NCBI RefSeq assembly: GCF_001517425.1
Contig: NZ_FBWL01000170.1
Span: forward strand, 62,001-126,000
Source: Clostridium sp. C105KSO13
GTDB taxonomy: Bacteria > Bacillota > Clostridia > Lachnospirales > Lachnospiraceae
Length of the DNA: 64,000 nucleotides
Direction of reading: 5' to 3'
The position numbers and the translations under genes are program-made. Positions 1 through 11,127 of this stretch are shown here, piece by piece (positions within the stretch are counted from its first letter, which is position 1; the number at the start of each line of letters is the position of its first letter). The notes beneath the pieces are model-generated. The model saw nothing but the letters and a program-made list of their open reading frames with translations, was not told the origin of the DNA and did not search any database.

Positions 1-929
1 CTGGGATATGTCAGTACTTTATGATTCTCATATAAACGCTGCATTATGTTCAGAGTTTCTTTTGCAGAAAAACCAAACCGCTGGCTGGCATCTTTCTGAA
101 GCGCGGTCAGATCGTAAAGAGCAGGTGAAAAAGACTTTTTCTGCTTTTTCGATACTTCGATGATCTCCAGTGTCTTACCACATTGTTTGTATAACCTTTG
201 GATTTTCTCGCGGTCAAATGTCCTCTGAGAGCCCAGTTCATTCTCCAGCCACGTAAATGTAACTCCCCGGACAGCAGCATTCATGCCATAAAAAGTACGG
301 GGATTAAAATTACGAATCTCGTCTTCACGGGCCGCAAGCATGGCCAGAGTAGGAGTCTGCACCCGGCCGCAGGAGAGCTGGGCATTATATTTACAGGTCA
401 GCGCACGGGTGGCATTGATGCCCACGACCCAGTCAGACTGTGCCCGTGCAACCGCAGCTTTGTACAGGTTATAGTAAGCATGCCCGGGTTTTAGGTTTGC
501 AAAGCCTTCCCGAATTGCTTTATCTGTCACAGAGGAAATCCAAAGTCTCTTTAGCGGTTTTTTATTTGCTGCCTTATCCAAGATCCAGCGGGCGACCAGT
601 TCCCCCTCCCGTCCTGCATCGGTGGCAATAATAATGTCCGATACATCTTTGCGGTAAATCAGTTCTTTGATTACGTGAAACTGTCTTCCGGTCTGTTTAA
701 TAACAACTAGTTTCCACTCTTTGGGGAGCATGGGCAGAGCGTCTATATTCCAGGATTTATATTGTTCGCCGTATTGCTCCGGGTCGGCAAGGGTCACCAG
801 GTGTCCCAGTGCCCAGGTTACGATATAATCAGTTCCTTCTATATATGATTTTGTCTTTTTTGTACAATGCAGAACCCGGGCAATGTCCCGGGCTACAGAA
901 GGCTTTTCGGCAATTACAAGATGTTTCAT
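1..929 (-). CDS. topB: DNA topoisomerase III (type IA), 5' part, cut by the window edge
   Basis: The minus-strand frame starts at the ATG at 929 (MKHLVIAEKPSVARDIARVL) with an AAGGAG-type ribosome binding site 9 bases upstream, and runs off the left end after about 309 codons. The TOPRIM start EKPSVA and the acidic TDAGREGE motif near residue 105 are those of type IA topoisomerases. The last visible residues read LTYP, so the catalytic tyrosine (about residue 308, bases 6-8) lies two codons from the edge. The enzyme relaxes and decatenates single-stranded DNA. The rest of the gate domains and the C-terminus are outside the window. Type IA identity is sure; topB rather than topA follows from the MKHLVIAEKPSVA start. 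Confidence 0.93.
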   Translation of the reverse strand, partial: MKHLVIAEKPSVARDIARVLHCTKKTKSYIEGTDYIVTWALGHLVTLADPEQYGEQYKSWNIDALPMLPKEWKLVVIKQTGRQFHVIKELIYRKDVSDIIIATDAGREGELVARWILDKAANKKPLKRLWISSVTDKAIREGFANLKPGHAYYNLYKAAVARAQSDWVVGINATRALTCKYNAQLSCGRVQTPTLAMLAAREDEIRNFNPRTFYGMNAAVRGVTFTWLENELGSQRTFDREKIQRLYKQCGKTLEIIEVSKKQKKSFSPALYDLTALQKDASQRFGFSAKETLNIMQRLYENHKVLTYP

Positions 930-969
930 ACATAAACTCCTTTTGAATTGTTATCATTGGTTATACAGT

Positions 970-1824
970 TTAGATGCTGTGAAATCCTTTTCCGATAATC
1001 TCACTTGTATTAGAAATCAAAATAAATGCTTCCGGCTGACTTGTTTTGATATAATTGCGGAGTTTTACAGCCTGCATGCGGTTTAAGGCAGTGAAAATAA
1101 TGTACTTTTCCTGTCCTGAAAATGCACCCTGAGCATCACATACAGTGGCACTCCTGTTCAGTGTATTTACAATATAATCACAGATAGGTTCAGGATCATC
1201 GCACACTACATTGAAATATTTAGAAAGATTGAAACTCTCAATAAATGTGTCTATCATAAAAGATCGAATCGCCAGACCAAGGAAAGAATAAAGCCCGGTT
1301 TTGATACCAAAAACAAAACAACCGGCAACTGTAATCAGGACATCTGTGATAATCAGCGCTCTCCCAATATCGAAGCTGGAATATTTTTTCAAAATCATAG
1401 CAATAATATCAGTGCCGCCGCTTGATGAACCGATATTAAATAAAACCGCAGAGCCGAGAGCCGGGAGTGCAATGGCATAACAAAGCTCCAGCATAGGCTG
1501 GTTGGTCAGAGGATGTGACATCGGGTAAATACGCTCCAGAGCAGAGAGAGCAACGGATAACAGTATACTGCAGTACGCTGTCTTGGCGGCAAACTTTTTG
1601 CCCAGAACAATAAGACCGATGATTAGCAATATCATGTTCATGATAAAGTTAAAATCACCTGCAGACATGACACCCGATCTGGCAACCAGTACTGCAAGAC
1701 CCGTAATACCTCCAAAAGTAAAGTTGTTGGCAAATTTAAAAAAATAGGTGCCTATTGCCATAACTAACGTACTTACCGTCAGCATTAAAAAATACTTAAA
1801 CCTGTCCCTCATTTTATCCCTCAT
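970..1824 (-). CDS. YitT family membrane protein (DUF161/DUF2179)
   Basis: A 284-residue protein with five or so hydrophobic helices in the first 190 residues (for example around 12-30, 60-75, 110-130, 150-175) and a soluble C-terminal domain of about 80 residues (from VVCDDPEPICDYIV) of the DUF2179 type, ending NTSEIIGKGFH. The pair of domains is typical of the YitT/YpjC/YvjA family in Firmicutes, whose transported substrate or role is not established. The ATG at 1824 has AAGGAT 8 bases upstream; an internal ATG four codons later is a weaker alternative. It lies 40 bases from topB on the same strand and diverges from enolase. Confidence 0.9.
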   Translation of the reverse strand: MRDKMRDRFKYFLMLTVSTLVMAIGTYFFKFANNFTFGGITGLAVLVARSGVMSAGDFNFIMNMILLIIGLIVLGKKFAAKTAYCSILLSVALSALERIYPMSHPLTNQPMLELCYAIALPALGSAVLFNIGSSSGGTDIIAMILKKYSSFDIGRALIITDVLITVAGCFVFGIKTGLYSFLGLAIRSFMIDTFIESFNLSKYFNVVCDDPEPICDYIVNTLNRSATVCDAQGAFSGQEKYIIFTALNRMQAVKLRNYIKTSQPEAFILISNTSEIIGKGFHSI

Positions 1825-1869
1825 TAGTGAATATCCTTCTGCAATTCTAAACTATAGGTATCATTATAA

Positions 1870-1898
1870 AGTGTACCGCCCGGGATATTAAAAGTCAA
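1870..1898 (-). promoter_or_regulatory. Probable sigma-A promoter of the YitT gene
   Basis: On the minus strand TTGACT (1898-1893) and TACACT (1875-1870) are separated by exactly 17 bases. It points at the YitT gene, about 45 bases before its start codon. A TATAAT lies just downstream of it but lacks a well-spaced -35 box. Confidence 0.5.
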
Positions 1899-1950
1899 CG
1901 CATTAAGATGAGATAATTGGAAATACTACTCTCTCAAAAGGAGGAAGTAA

Positions 1951-3225
<1,275 letters not shown>

Positions 3226-3237
3226 TGTGAAAAATTA

Positions 3238-3266
3238 TTGCAAATTTCTTATATCTATGATACGAT
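3238..3266 (+). promoter_or_regulatory. Probable sigma-A promoter before secG
   Basis: TTGCAA (3238-3243) and TACGAT (3261-3266) are separated by 17 bases in the short gap after enolase. It would give a leader of about 25 bases to the secG start. Confidence 0.45.
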
Positions 3267-3298
3267 AACTGTGATTTATCTACAGGAGGTATAGGTGA

Positions 3299-3541
3299 AT
3301 GGATATTTTAAAGATTGTTTTAACGATTATATTTGTAATAGATTGTATTGTATTGTCAGCGATTATTCTTCTTCAGGAAGGCAAGTCAGCAGGGCTTGGG
3401 ACTATAAGCGGAATGGCTGATACCTATTGGGGGCATAATAAAGGACGTTCCATGGAAGGTGCTCTTGTAAAGTCAACGAAGTTTCTGGCCATATTGTTTA
3501 TAGTGCTGGCAATGGCCTTGAACCTGAAGGTATTTAACTAA
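3299..3541 (+). CDS. secG: Preprotein translocase subunit SecG
   Basis: An 80-residue protein with two hydrophobic helices (about 3-23 and 60-77) joined by a glycine-rich loop with the family hallmarks LLQEGKSAGLGTISG and TYWGHNKGRSMEG. SecG assists SecYE in protein export through the plasma membrane. AGGAGGT lies about 9 bases before the ATG. The gene follows eno and is closed by a strong terminator. Confidence 0.95.
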   Translation: MDILKIVLTIIFVIDCIVLSAIILLQEGKSAGLGTISGMADTYWGHNKGRSMEGALVKSTKFLAILFIVLAMALNLKVFN

Positions 3542-3556
3542 GAAGATAAATGATTG

Positions 3557-3590
3557 AACACTCTATGCAGCGGTTATAGAGTGTTTTTTT
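3557..3590 (+). terminator. Rho-independent terminator after secG
   Basis: AACACTCTAT pairs with ATAGAGTGTT across an 8-base loop and is followed by a run of T (3583-3590). It separates secG from rnr. Confidence 0.9.
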
Positions 3591-3630
3591 CTTACTAAAT
3601 GGAATAGAAAACAAAAAAGAAGGTGAGAAA

Positions 3631-5802
3631 GTGGACCAGACATTTGAAAAGAGAAAGAAAGTGATTTATGACCTTATATGCGATGATTTGTATGTGCCTA
3701 TGAAGAAGAAAGAAATTGCAATTCTTCTGCAAATACCGAAAGAACAGCAAAAGGAACTGAAAGAAGTGCTGGATGCCCTGGAGGAAGAAGGAAAGGTCTA
3801 TGTCTCCAAAAAGGGTAAGTATACAAAAGGACAGGCAAAGCAGATGATTGGTGTCTTCCAGGCCAATGCACGTGGCTTTGGTTTCGTGCTTCAGGAGGGC
3901 GAGATGGAGGATGTCTTTATTTCCGAGGAAAATACAAACGGCGCTTTTGAGGGAGACCGGGTAGAGTTTGTGATCACAAAGGAGACAGATAATAATGATT
4001 CCTATGGAGCAAAGAGAAAAGAGGGGAAGATTGTAGGTATACTTTCCCATGGAACAACCAGAGTTGTAGGACTTTATGAAAAATATAAGAATTTTGGCTT
4101 TGTGCGACCGGATAACCAGAGAGTCCTGCATGATATTTATATTCCTGCGGGAAAGGAAAAGGGAGCCATGAACGGGCACAAGGTGGTTGTGGAACTGACT
4201 TCCTATGGCGGTGAGGACATGAAACCGGAAGGAAGGGTTGTGGAGATTATCGGCCACATCAATGACCCGGGAACGGATATCATGTCTATTGTAAAGGGCT
4301 ATGACCTTCCTGTGGAATTTCCCGAAAGAGTGTTGAATCAGGCAGAGCGCGTAGGTCAGGAAGTCAGTGAGGCCGATATAGCCGGCAGAATGGATATACG
4401 TAACTGGCAGATGGTGACAATTGACGGAGAAGACGCAAAGGACCTAGACGATGCTGTATCCCTGACAAAAGAAGAAAATGCCTATCGTCTTGGCGTCCAC
4501 ATTGCAGATGTGACCAATTATGTACAGGAAAGAAGTGCTCTTGACAGAGAGGCTCTGAACAGAGGAACCAGTGTCTATCTTGCAGACAGGGTAATCCCCA
4601 TGCTGCCCCATAAATTGTCCAATGGTATTTGTTCCCTCAATGCCGGCGAGAACCGTCTGGCTCTCAGCTGCATTATGACAATCAATGGAAAAGGTGAAGT
4701 AATTGACCATATAATTGCAGAGACTGTTATCCGCGTAGATGAGCGAATGAGTTATACAAGTGTGGCGAAAATACTGGAGGAACAGACAGAAGACGAATCA
4801 CAAAAGACAGAAAGTGAGAAATATAGGGAGTTGGTTCCCATGTTTCTTTTAATGGCAGAGCTGTCAGCCATACTGCGGGACAAGCGCAGAAGGCGCGGCT
4901 CCATTGATTTTGACTTTCCGGAAACAAAAATGATATTAGATGAGAATGGTAAACCTATTGACATTAAGCCCTATGACAGAAATGTGGCGACAAAGATTAT
5001 CGAAGATTTTATGCTTTTGGCGAATGAAACTGTGGCGGAAGAATACTACTGGCGGGAGCTCCCGTTTTTGTACCGTACTCATGAAACACCGGACGAGGAA
5101 AAGATTAAGAAGCTCAGTACATTTATCAATAATTTTGGTCTCCACATCCATGCGGGAAACAGTGAAGTGAAGCCGAAGGAAGTACAGAAACTGTTAGGTC
5201 AAGTGGAAGGTACACCTCAGGAAGCGCTGATCAGCCGGCTGGCTCTGCGTTCCATGAAACAGGCAAAGTATACACCACAGAATACGGGACATTTTGGTCT
5301 GGCTGCAAAGTATTACACGCATTTTACGTCACCGATCCGCCGGTATCCTGATTTGCAGATCCACCGCATTATCAAGGAGAATATCCGGGGAAAGCTGGAT
5401 GAGGAGCGCACGGCTCATTATGAGAAGATACTTCCCGAGGTTGCACTGCAGTCCAGTCTGAGGGAGCGCCGGGCAGACGAGGCTGAACGTGAGACTGTGA
5501 AGCTGAAAAAAGTAGAGTATATGCAGGATCATGTCGGTGATATATTTGAAGGTGTCATTTCAGGACTCACAAAGTGGGGCGCCTATGTAGAACTGCCCAA
5601 TACGGTTGAGGGTCTTGTCCATGTGACGAATATGAGGGATGACCACTATGATTATATAGAAGAGCAGTATGAAATGGTAGGAGAGCATACCCGCAATGTA
5701 TACAGACTGGGACAGCAGATGAAAGTCCGGGTGCTGGGTGTGGACCGCCTGCAGCGAACCATTGATTTTGAATTCTATGATGAATCTGCAGAGGTCGATT
5801 AA
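3631..5802 (+). CDS. rnr: Ribonuclease R, 3'-5' exoribonuclease
   Basis: A 723-residue processive 3'-5' exoribonuclease of the RNB (RNase II) family. Order of domains: N-terminal winged-helix-like region (1-70), two cold-shock OB folds (about 75-230, IGVFQANARGFGFV and RVVGLYEKYKNFGFV), the RNB catalytic domain (about 260-600) with the acidic cluster in TIDGEDAKDLDDAVSL, and a C-terminal S1 domain (VGDIFEGVISGLTKWGAYVEL). It starts at GTG 3631 with an AGGTGAG ribosome binding site. RNase R degrades mRNA from stalled ribosomes in trans-translation, and here it sits 15 bases before smpB. Confidence 0.97.
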   Translation: MDQTFEKRKKVIYDLICDDLYVPMKKKEIAILLQIPKEQQKELKEVLDALEEEGKVYVSKKGKYTKGQAKQMIGVFQANARGFGFVLQEGEMEDVFISEENTNGAFEGDRVEFVITKETDNNDSYGAKRKEGKIVGILSHGTTRVVGLYEKYKNFGFVRPDNQRVLHDIYIPAGKEKGAMNGHKVVVELTSYGGEDMKPEGRVVEIIGHINDPGTDIMSIVKGYDLPVEFPERVLNQAERVGQEVSEADIAGRMDIRNWQMVTIDGEDAKDLDDAVSLTKEENAYRLGVHIADVTNYVQERSALDREALNRGTSVYLADRVIPMLPHKLSNGICSLNAGENRLALSCIMTINGKGEVIDHIIAETVIRVDERMSYTSVAKILEEQTEDESQKTESEKYRELVPMFLLMAELSAILRDKRRRRGSIDFDFPETKMILDENGKPIDIKPYDRNVATKIIEDFMLLANETVAEEYYWRELPFLYRTHETPDEEKIKKLSTFINNFGLHIHAGNSEVKPKEVQKLLGQVEGTPQEALISRLALRSMKQAKYTPQNTGHFGLAAKYYTHFTSPIRRYPDLQIHRIIKENIRGKLDEERTAHYEKILPEVALQSSLRERRADEAERETVKLKKVEYMQDHVGDIFEGVISGLTKWGAYVELPNTVEGLVHVTNMRDDHYDYIEEQYEMVGEHTRNVYRLGQQMKVRVLGVDRLQRTIDFEFYDESAEVD

Positions 5803-5817
5803 GGAAAGGAAAATGTT

Positions 5818-6285
5818 ATGGCTAAAGGAGAGGGCAAACTGATTGCCAACAATAAAAAGGCATATCATGACTATTTTATTCTGGAGAAACATGAGGCTGG
5901 CATTGTTTTGCACGGTACAGAGGTGAAATCTCTGCGAATGGGGCAGTGCAGCATCAAGGAGGCGTTTATTCGCGTTGAGGACGGAGAAATTTTTATCTAT
6001 GGAATGCACATCAGCCCTTATGAAAAAGGAAACATCTTTAATAAGGACCCTTTGCGCGTGAGAAAACTTCTTCTTCATAAGAATGAGATAAATAAGTTGT
6101 TCGGAAAGATGAAAGAAAAAGGCAATACCCTTGTACCCCTGCGGGTTTATTTCAGTGACAGTCTTGTAAAAGTAGAGATTGGCCTGGCTAAAGGAAAGAA
6201 ACAGTACGATAAACGAGAGGATATCGCTAAAAAGGATCAGAAGCGAGAGGCACAGAGAGAATTTAAAGTGCGCAACCTGGGATAA
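5818..6285 (+). CDS. smpB: SsrA-binding protein SmpB
   Basis: The 155-residue tmRNA partner. It has the N-terminal [29 protein letters not shown] barrel start (split here across residues 12-41), the GMHISPY motif and the basic C-terminal tail ([23 protein letters not shown]) that enters the empty mRNA channel. AAGGAAAGG precedes the ATG. The tmRNA gene is not adjacent but lies about 6.3 kb downstream on the other strand, so all three of RNase R, SmpB and ssrA are in this window. Confidence 0.97.
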   Translation: MAKGEGKLIANNKKAYHDYFILEKHEAGIVLHGTEVKSLRMGQCSIKEAFIRVEDGEIFIYGMHISPYEKGNIFNKDPLRVRKLLLHKNEINKLFGKMKEKGNTLVPLRVYFSDSLVKVEIGLAKGKKQYDKREDIAKKDQKREAQREFKVRNLG

Positions 6286-6369
6286 AAAGATGTGGATTTT
6301 GTGTTTCCTGTGGAGTATACTCTATCTTATGTGCTAATGCGCACAAGAAAAGACAGGAGGTTGTTTGGC

Positions 6370-8901
6370 ATGAAGAGAGCCTTTCAGATTTTTAGCAGGG
6401 ATATACAGCGGCTGTATCATAACCGGGTCGCTATGATAGTGATGGCAGGAGTTTGTGTCCTGCCATCTTTGTATGCCTGGCTTAATATTGCAGCGAATAT
6501 GGATCCTTACAGTAATACACAGGGGATTAAGGTTGCAGTTGCCAATAATGATACCGGAGCAGAGAAAGATAAGATTTCTCTGAATGCGGGAAACGATATA
6601 GTAGGTAATTTGAGAACAAACGAGAAATTGGGATGGACATATGTGGATGAGGAAAAAGCGGTCAATGGCGTCCGGTCAGGGAAGTATTATGCCGCCATTG
6701 TGATTCCCTCAAATTTCAGCAGCTCACTTATCAGTATTGTTTCCGGTATACCAAAAGAAGCAAAGCTGGACTACTATATAAATGAGAAGAAAAATGCGAT
6801 TGCGCCCAAGATAACAGCTACAGGTGCCGGAACAATTCAACAGGAGATTAATGATACCTTTTCTTCGGTTGCCTCGGAAACAATCTCCAAAGAAATTCAG
6901 GCAAGTGTGCTTAAGGTGTCCGGTGATATGAATAACGTGAATACAGAGGTCATGTCCACACTTTCAGATATCCGCAGCAATCTGGTTCAGTACCAGAAAC
7001 TGCTGAAAAATTTTCAGAGTACAGTGGGTGATAGTTTTGTACTGATAGATGATACAATCAGTACATGGAAAAGTGTAAAAACATCTGCAAATGACGGGGC
7101 TGCTGCCCTATCAGATATCTCAGATTCTCTGCATGAAGGGCGGAACTCAATAGGAGAATTTTCCGCTGCATTTTCAGAAAGTCTGACACAGGGCGATAGG
7201 GCACTAAGTGATATATATGGGACGACTGTTGTCAGGTTAAGCAAGCTGGAGGGACAGGCAGAGACGGTAAAAGGCAAGATTGACCGTGGGGCTGAAACCA
7301 TAAAAAGTCTGATACAGATAAATGAGGAAATCCAAGATGATTTTAATAATCTCAAAGACTCTGACGGCAATATGCCTGAAGGAATTTCAAATCAAATAGA
7401 ACAGCTGACTGCTTCATTGCAAAATAATAAAGAGTTACTTGAATCCCTAAGTTCCGGCGGTGCAGGTATTTCGGATGCGATCGATGTATCAGGCGCTGCG
7501 AAAGAGAAGTTGGAAGCGCTGCTATCTGACAGTCATCAGTCACTGCAGAGCTACAGAAATGATTTTGACCAGACTTTATTGCCTCAGCTGAATCAGTCGC
7601 TGGATGGCTTATCTTCACTAAGCGGTAGTTTATCTGCCACCTTGTCAGGCATTCCGGCTTCCGTGGATCAGCTGGAGGTCATCCTTAATCAATTGAAATC
7701 CGGCCTTACCGAAACTCAAAGAATTATGATAAATACCGGAGATGCTCTGGGGGATTTGAGCAAAAAGCTGGAAGGGATGACAACAGATTTAAAAGCCCTG
7801 GAAAGTTCTAAGGCTTACCAGGATTTTCTCTCGCTGGGGAAATTGGATGCAGAGGATGTTTCAGAATTCATGGCATCGCCTGTTGAGATTCAGACAGAAA
7901 CTTTATATAGAGTAAAAGATTACGGATCATCAATGACTCCGTTTTATACTAATCTGGCATTGTGGGTGGGAGGAATTATCCTCATTGCTATCCTGAAGCT
8001 GGAAGTCGACCGAGATGAAAAGGTGCCAAAATTCAGTCCCACCAGCGCATATTTCGGACGATGGATGTTATATGTCACACTGGGACTGATGCAGGGGCTG
8101 ATTGTCTGCCTGGGTGATTTATGGATTTTGAAGGCACAGTGTATCCATCCTGTGGCATTTGTCCTGGCTGGGATGTTCTGTTCGTTTATATATATCAACT
8201 TAATTTATGCATTATCCGGTGCATTTAAGCATATAGGGAAGGCGTTGTGCGTTATCCTTGTAATTTTACAGATTCCGGGTTCAGCAGGAACATATCCCAT
8301 TGAGATGACACCTGTGTTTTTCCGAAAGCTACATCCTCTTCTTCCCTTTACATATGGAATTAATGCAATGAGGGAAGCAATTGCGGGAATGTACGGTTAC
8401 AATTATGCCAAGAACATGCTTTATCTTGCACTTTTTCTCCCGATTGCATTTATCATCGGACTGGGACTGAGGCACCTTATGGCAAATTTGAATCATCTAT
8501 TTGATAAGAAACTTTCCGAAACCGATCTGATGCTCTGCGAAACAGATGGCATCAAAAGAGAAAGACCTCAGCTTAACCTTATCATAAAGGCACTGCTCGG
8601 TGAAAAGGCAACCCGGGAGGAGCTGGCTGAAAAAGCAGCGGCTTTTGAACTTAAATACCCAAAAAGAATTAGAGGCGGCTTTACAGCCATTTTACTTTTG
8701 CCGATTATATTTTTGATTTTAATGTTCAGCATCGAATCCAAGATTGTATTTTTAATCCTGTGGATTGCATCCATCATTCTCATTGCCGGATATCTGATTT
8801 TTATAGAATACATACATGAACAAATGAATCGTCAGCTTGCCCTGAATAATTTATCTCTGGAGGAACTTTTAAATGAGATGAAAGGAGAGAGGGACGAATG
8901 A
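6370..8901 (+). CDS. YhgE/Pip domain membrane protein, first copy
   Basis: An 843-residue protein of the YhgE/phage infection protein family. It has one N-terminal helix (about 18-38, VAMIVMAGVCVLPSLYAWLN), a long extracytoplasmic middle region with many coiled-coil and Ser/Leu-rich segments, and about six C-terminal helices (TPFYTNLALWVGGIILIAIL to the end). I place the start at ATG 6370, preceded by AGGAGG with 9-base spacing; a GTG reading frame opening at 6292 has no comparable site. It has an extra C-terminal soluble segment plus two helices (about 720-843) that the next gene lacks. Function in bacteria is not settled; relatives act as phage receptors or in type VII-like secretion. Confidence 0.88.
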   Translation: MKRAFQIFSRDIQRLYHNRVAMIVMAGVCVLPSLYAWLNIAANMDPYSNTQGIKVAVANNDTGAEKDKISLNAGNDIVGNLRTNEKLGWTYVDEEKAVNGVRSGKYYAAIVIPSNFSSSLISIVSGIPKEAKLDYYINEKKNAIAPKITATGAGTIQQEINDTFSSVASETISKEIQASVLKVSGDMNNVNTEVMSTLSDIRSNLVQYQKLLKNFQSTVGDSFVLIDDTISTWKSVKTSANDGAAALSDISDSLHEGRNSIGEFSAAFSESLTQGDRALSDIYGTTVVRLSKLEGQAETVKGKIDRGAETIKSLIQINEEIQDDFNNLKDSDGNMPEGISNQIEQLTASLQNNKELLESLSSGGAGISDAIDVSGAAKEKLEALLSDSHQSLQSYRNDFDQTLLPQLNQSLDGLSSLSGSLSATLSGIPASVDQLEVILNQLKSGLTETQRIMINTGDALGDLSKKLEGMTTDLKALESSKAYQDFLSLGKLDAEDVSEFMASPVEIQTETLYRVKDYGSSMTPFYTNLALWVGGIILIAILKLEVDRDEKVPKFSPTSAYFGRWMLYVTLGLMQGLIVCLGDLWILKAQCIHPVAFVLAGMFCSFIYINLIYALSGAFKHIGKALCVILVILQIPGSAGTYPIEMTPVFFRKLHPLLPFTYGINAMREAIAGMYGYNYAKNMLYLALFLPIAFIIGLGLRHLMANLNHLFDKKLSETDLMLCETDGIKRERPQLNLIIKALLGEKATREELAEKAAAFELKYPKRIRGGFTAILLLPIIFLILMFSIESKIVFLILWIASIILIAGYLIFIEYIHEQMNRQLALNNLSLEELLNEMKGERDE

Positions 8902-11087
8902 GAAACATGTGGAATATTTTCAAAAGAGATGTACTCCGTATTCGGAAAAATGTAATTGCAATGATTGTAATTCTCGGTATTACAGTAGTTCCTTCCCTAT
9001 ATGCATGGTTTAATATTGCGGCAAGCTGGGACCCTTATGGAAATACCGGAAATCTAAAGGTTGCTGTTGCCAGTGCAGATGAGGGATATGAGGGCAGTCT
9101 GGTACCGGTCAGCCTGAATCTGGGTGATAATGTACTCTCAGCTTTAAGAGAAAATTCTCAGCTGGACTGGAACTTTACAAGTAAGGGTAAAGCAATCAAG
9201 GGAGTGAAATCCGGAAGATATTATGCGGCAATCGTCATTCCGAAGGATTTCAGCCGGAATATGATGAGTATTTTTTCCAGTGATATTATAAATCCCAAAA
9301 TTACCTACTACTCTAATGCCAAAGAAAATGCAATCGCCCCGAAAGTAACGGATAAGGGGGCAAATGCAGTTCAGACCCAGGTAAATGAAGTGTTTATTGA
9401 AACAATTTCAAATACAGCCCTGGCAGCTATGCAGGCTGTGGCAAATACTGCGGATGAAAATCAGACAGCTTCTATTGTAGCAGTTTTAACGGAGAATCTG
9501 GAAAATATGTCGGCAGATCTTACAGCAGCATCTGGGACAGTCCAGGCATTTTCCTTAATGACCGTCTCCACACAGAAAATGTTGGACACTACATCGGCAT
9601 TTTTAAAACAGTCCGGCCAGAAGACGGACAGCAATCTCAATGCACTTGCAAAGTCTAAGACATCTTTTACAGACATGCAGAGTGCCATGCAGGGAGCGAC
9701 AGAAGGAATCAATCAGGCTCTCACAAACAGCCACAGCTATTATGATCAGCTGGGAGAGACAATAAACGAGGCCATGGATCCCATATCGTCAGATGCAGCG
9801 GCTGTATCCGATTTTTTAAATAATTTTGCAGGGGAAGCCGGCAGTATTAGCAGTTCTTTTGCTGATATGGCAGGAGCTATGACAAATGTCAGTGAAAATG
9901 TGAAACCGGGTCAGCCTGTACTTGCGGCAGATATAGATGCTGTGGTTGAAAAATTAAATGACGCAGCTGCCAGACAGAATAAATTGAGTGAAAGCTTAAG
10001 CAGTGCAGCATCTGACGGTGAGGCGATTTCAGGTGACAGCGCCTCTATGGAAGAGACGCAGGCTCTATTGAAGCAAAGTGTACAGAGTATTGATGAGGTA
10101 AAAGCTGAATATGAGCAGAATGTTAAGCAGAGTCTGGGGAATCTTGCCGGGACGCTTGAGGGTACGGAAAATAATATATCCGGCCTCTTAACACAGATAA
10201 ATAATAGTGCAGCAGGCGTTAATATTTTGTCGGATTCAGCCTCTTCAGATTTATCACAGGTTCAAAAGACATTGGATACTTCCTGTGACCTTTTGAAGAC
10301 TGCATCTTCCAGACTTTCTGATACAGTGACTAAACTAAAAGCTGCACAGGCGAGCGGAGACTTAAAGTCTGTGGAAAGTATTTTGGGAAATGATAAGGAA
10401 AGCATCAGTTCTTTACTGGCTTCTCCGGTGAGTCTGGACACGAAAAAACTGTATCCGGTGGAAAACTATGGCTCTTCGATGGCACCCTTTTACTCTACCC
10501 TGGCCATATGGGTGGGTGGAATTGTACTGGCTGCCATGCTGAAAGTGAAGGTTTCTTCATCGGCTGTGGAAGGTCTGCAGAACGTGAAAAATTACCAGGT
10601 CTATCTGGGACGCCATATGATTTTCCTACTCGCAGGACTGCTGCAGGCCGGGCTAATCTGCCTGGGTGATATTTATTACTTGGAGATTCAGTGCGTTCAT
10701 CCCTTTTTATTCCTTGTGGCGGGATGGTTCACAAGCATTGTATATGTTAATATTATTTACACCCTGACTGTTTCTTTTGGAGATATCGGGAAGGCAATCT
10801 GTGTGGTGCTTCTTGTCATGCAGGTGGCAGGATCAGGCGGAACATTTCCGATAGAAGTAGCACCAGTATTTTTCAGAAAAGTGTATCCTCTTCTGCCGTT
10901 TGTACACAGCATGGCCGCAATGAGAGAATGTGTGGGCGGAATGTATGGCAATACCTACTGGAAGGAGCTGGGGATACTGGGTATATTTCTGATTATGTCC
11001 CTCATACTGGGATTAGTGCTGCGCAGCCCCATTATCAAATTAAATGAGGCCTTCGGGGAAAAGCTGGAAGAAACTCATTTGATGTAA
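8898..11087 (+). CDS. YhgE/Pip domain membrane protein, second copy
   Basis: A 729-residue paralog of the preceding protein. It shares the N-terminal helix block (VPSLYAWFNIAASWDPYGNT), the domain start KVAVASADEG, the motif GRYYAAIVIPKDFS and the C-terminal membrane block (GSSMAPFYSTLAIWVGGIVL; GTFPIEVAPVFFRKVYPLLPF). The start overlaps the upstream stop in an ATGA junction, so the two are probably translationally coupled. The shared ends with diverged coiled-coil middles suggest an old tandem duplication whose products may form a complex. No substrate can be inferred. Confidence 0.88.
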   Translation: MRNMWNIFKRDVLRIRKNVIAMIVILGITVVPSLYAWFNIAASWDPYGNTGNLKVAVASADEGYEGSLVPVSLNLGDNVLSALRENSQLDWNFTSKGKAIKGVKSGRYYAAIVIPKDFSRNMMSIFSSDIINPKITYYSNAKENAIAPKVTDKGANAVQTQVNEVFIETISNTALAAMQAVANTADENQTASIVAVLTENLENMSADLTAASGTVQAFSLMTVSTQKMLDTTSAFLKQSGQKTDSNLNALAKSKTSFTDMQSAMQGATEGINQALTNSHSYYDQLGETINEAMDPISSDAAAVSDFLNNFAGEAGSISSSFADMAGAMTNVSENVKPGQPVLAADIDAVVEKLNDAAARQNKLSESLSSAASDGEAISGDSASMEETQALLKQSVQSIDEVKAEYEQNVKQSLGNLAGTLEGTENNISGLLTQINNSAAGVNILSDSASSDLSQVQKTLDTSCDLLKTASSRLSDTVTKLKAAQASGDLKSVESILGNDKESISSLLASPVSLDTKKLYPVENYGSSMAPFYSTLAIWVGGIVLAAMLKVKVSSSAVEGLQNVKNYQVYLGRHMIFLLAGLLQAGLICLGDIYYLEIQCVHPFLFLVAGWFTSIVYVNIIYTLTVSFGDIGKAICVVLLVMQVAGSGGTFPIEVAPVFFRKVYPLLPFVHSMAAMRECVGGMYGNTYWKELGILGIFLIMSLILGLVLRSPIIKLNEAFGEKLEETHLM

Positions 11088-11127
11088 GACACAAAGGTAT
11101 AGTTTACTGAGTATGAGGAGGAATGCT

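Noticed and set aside
198-631. Plus-strand frames opposite topB
   Set aside because: They lie antisense to a clear topoisomerase reading frame and show no motifs.
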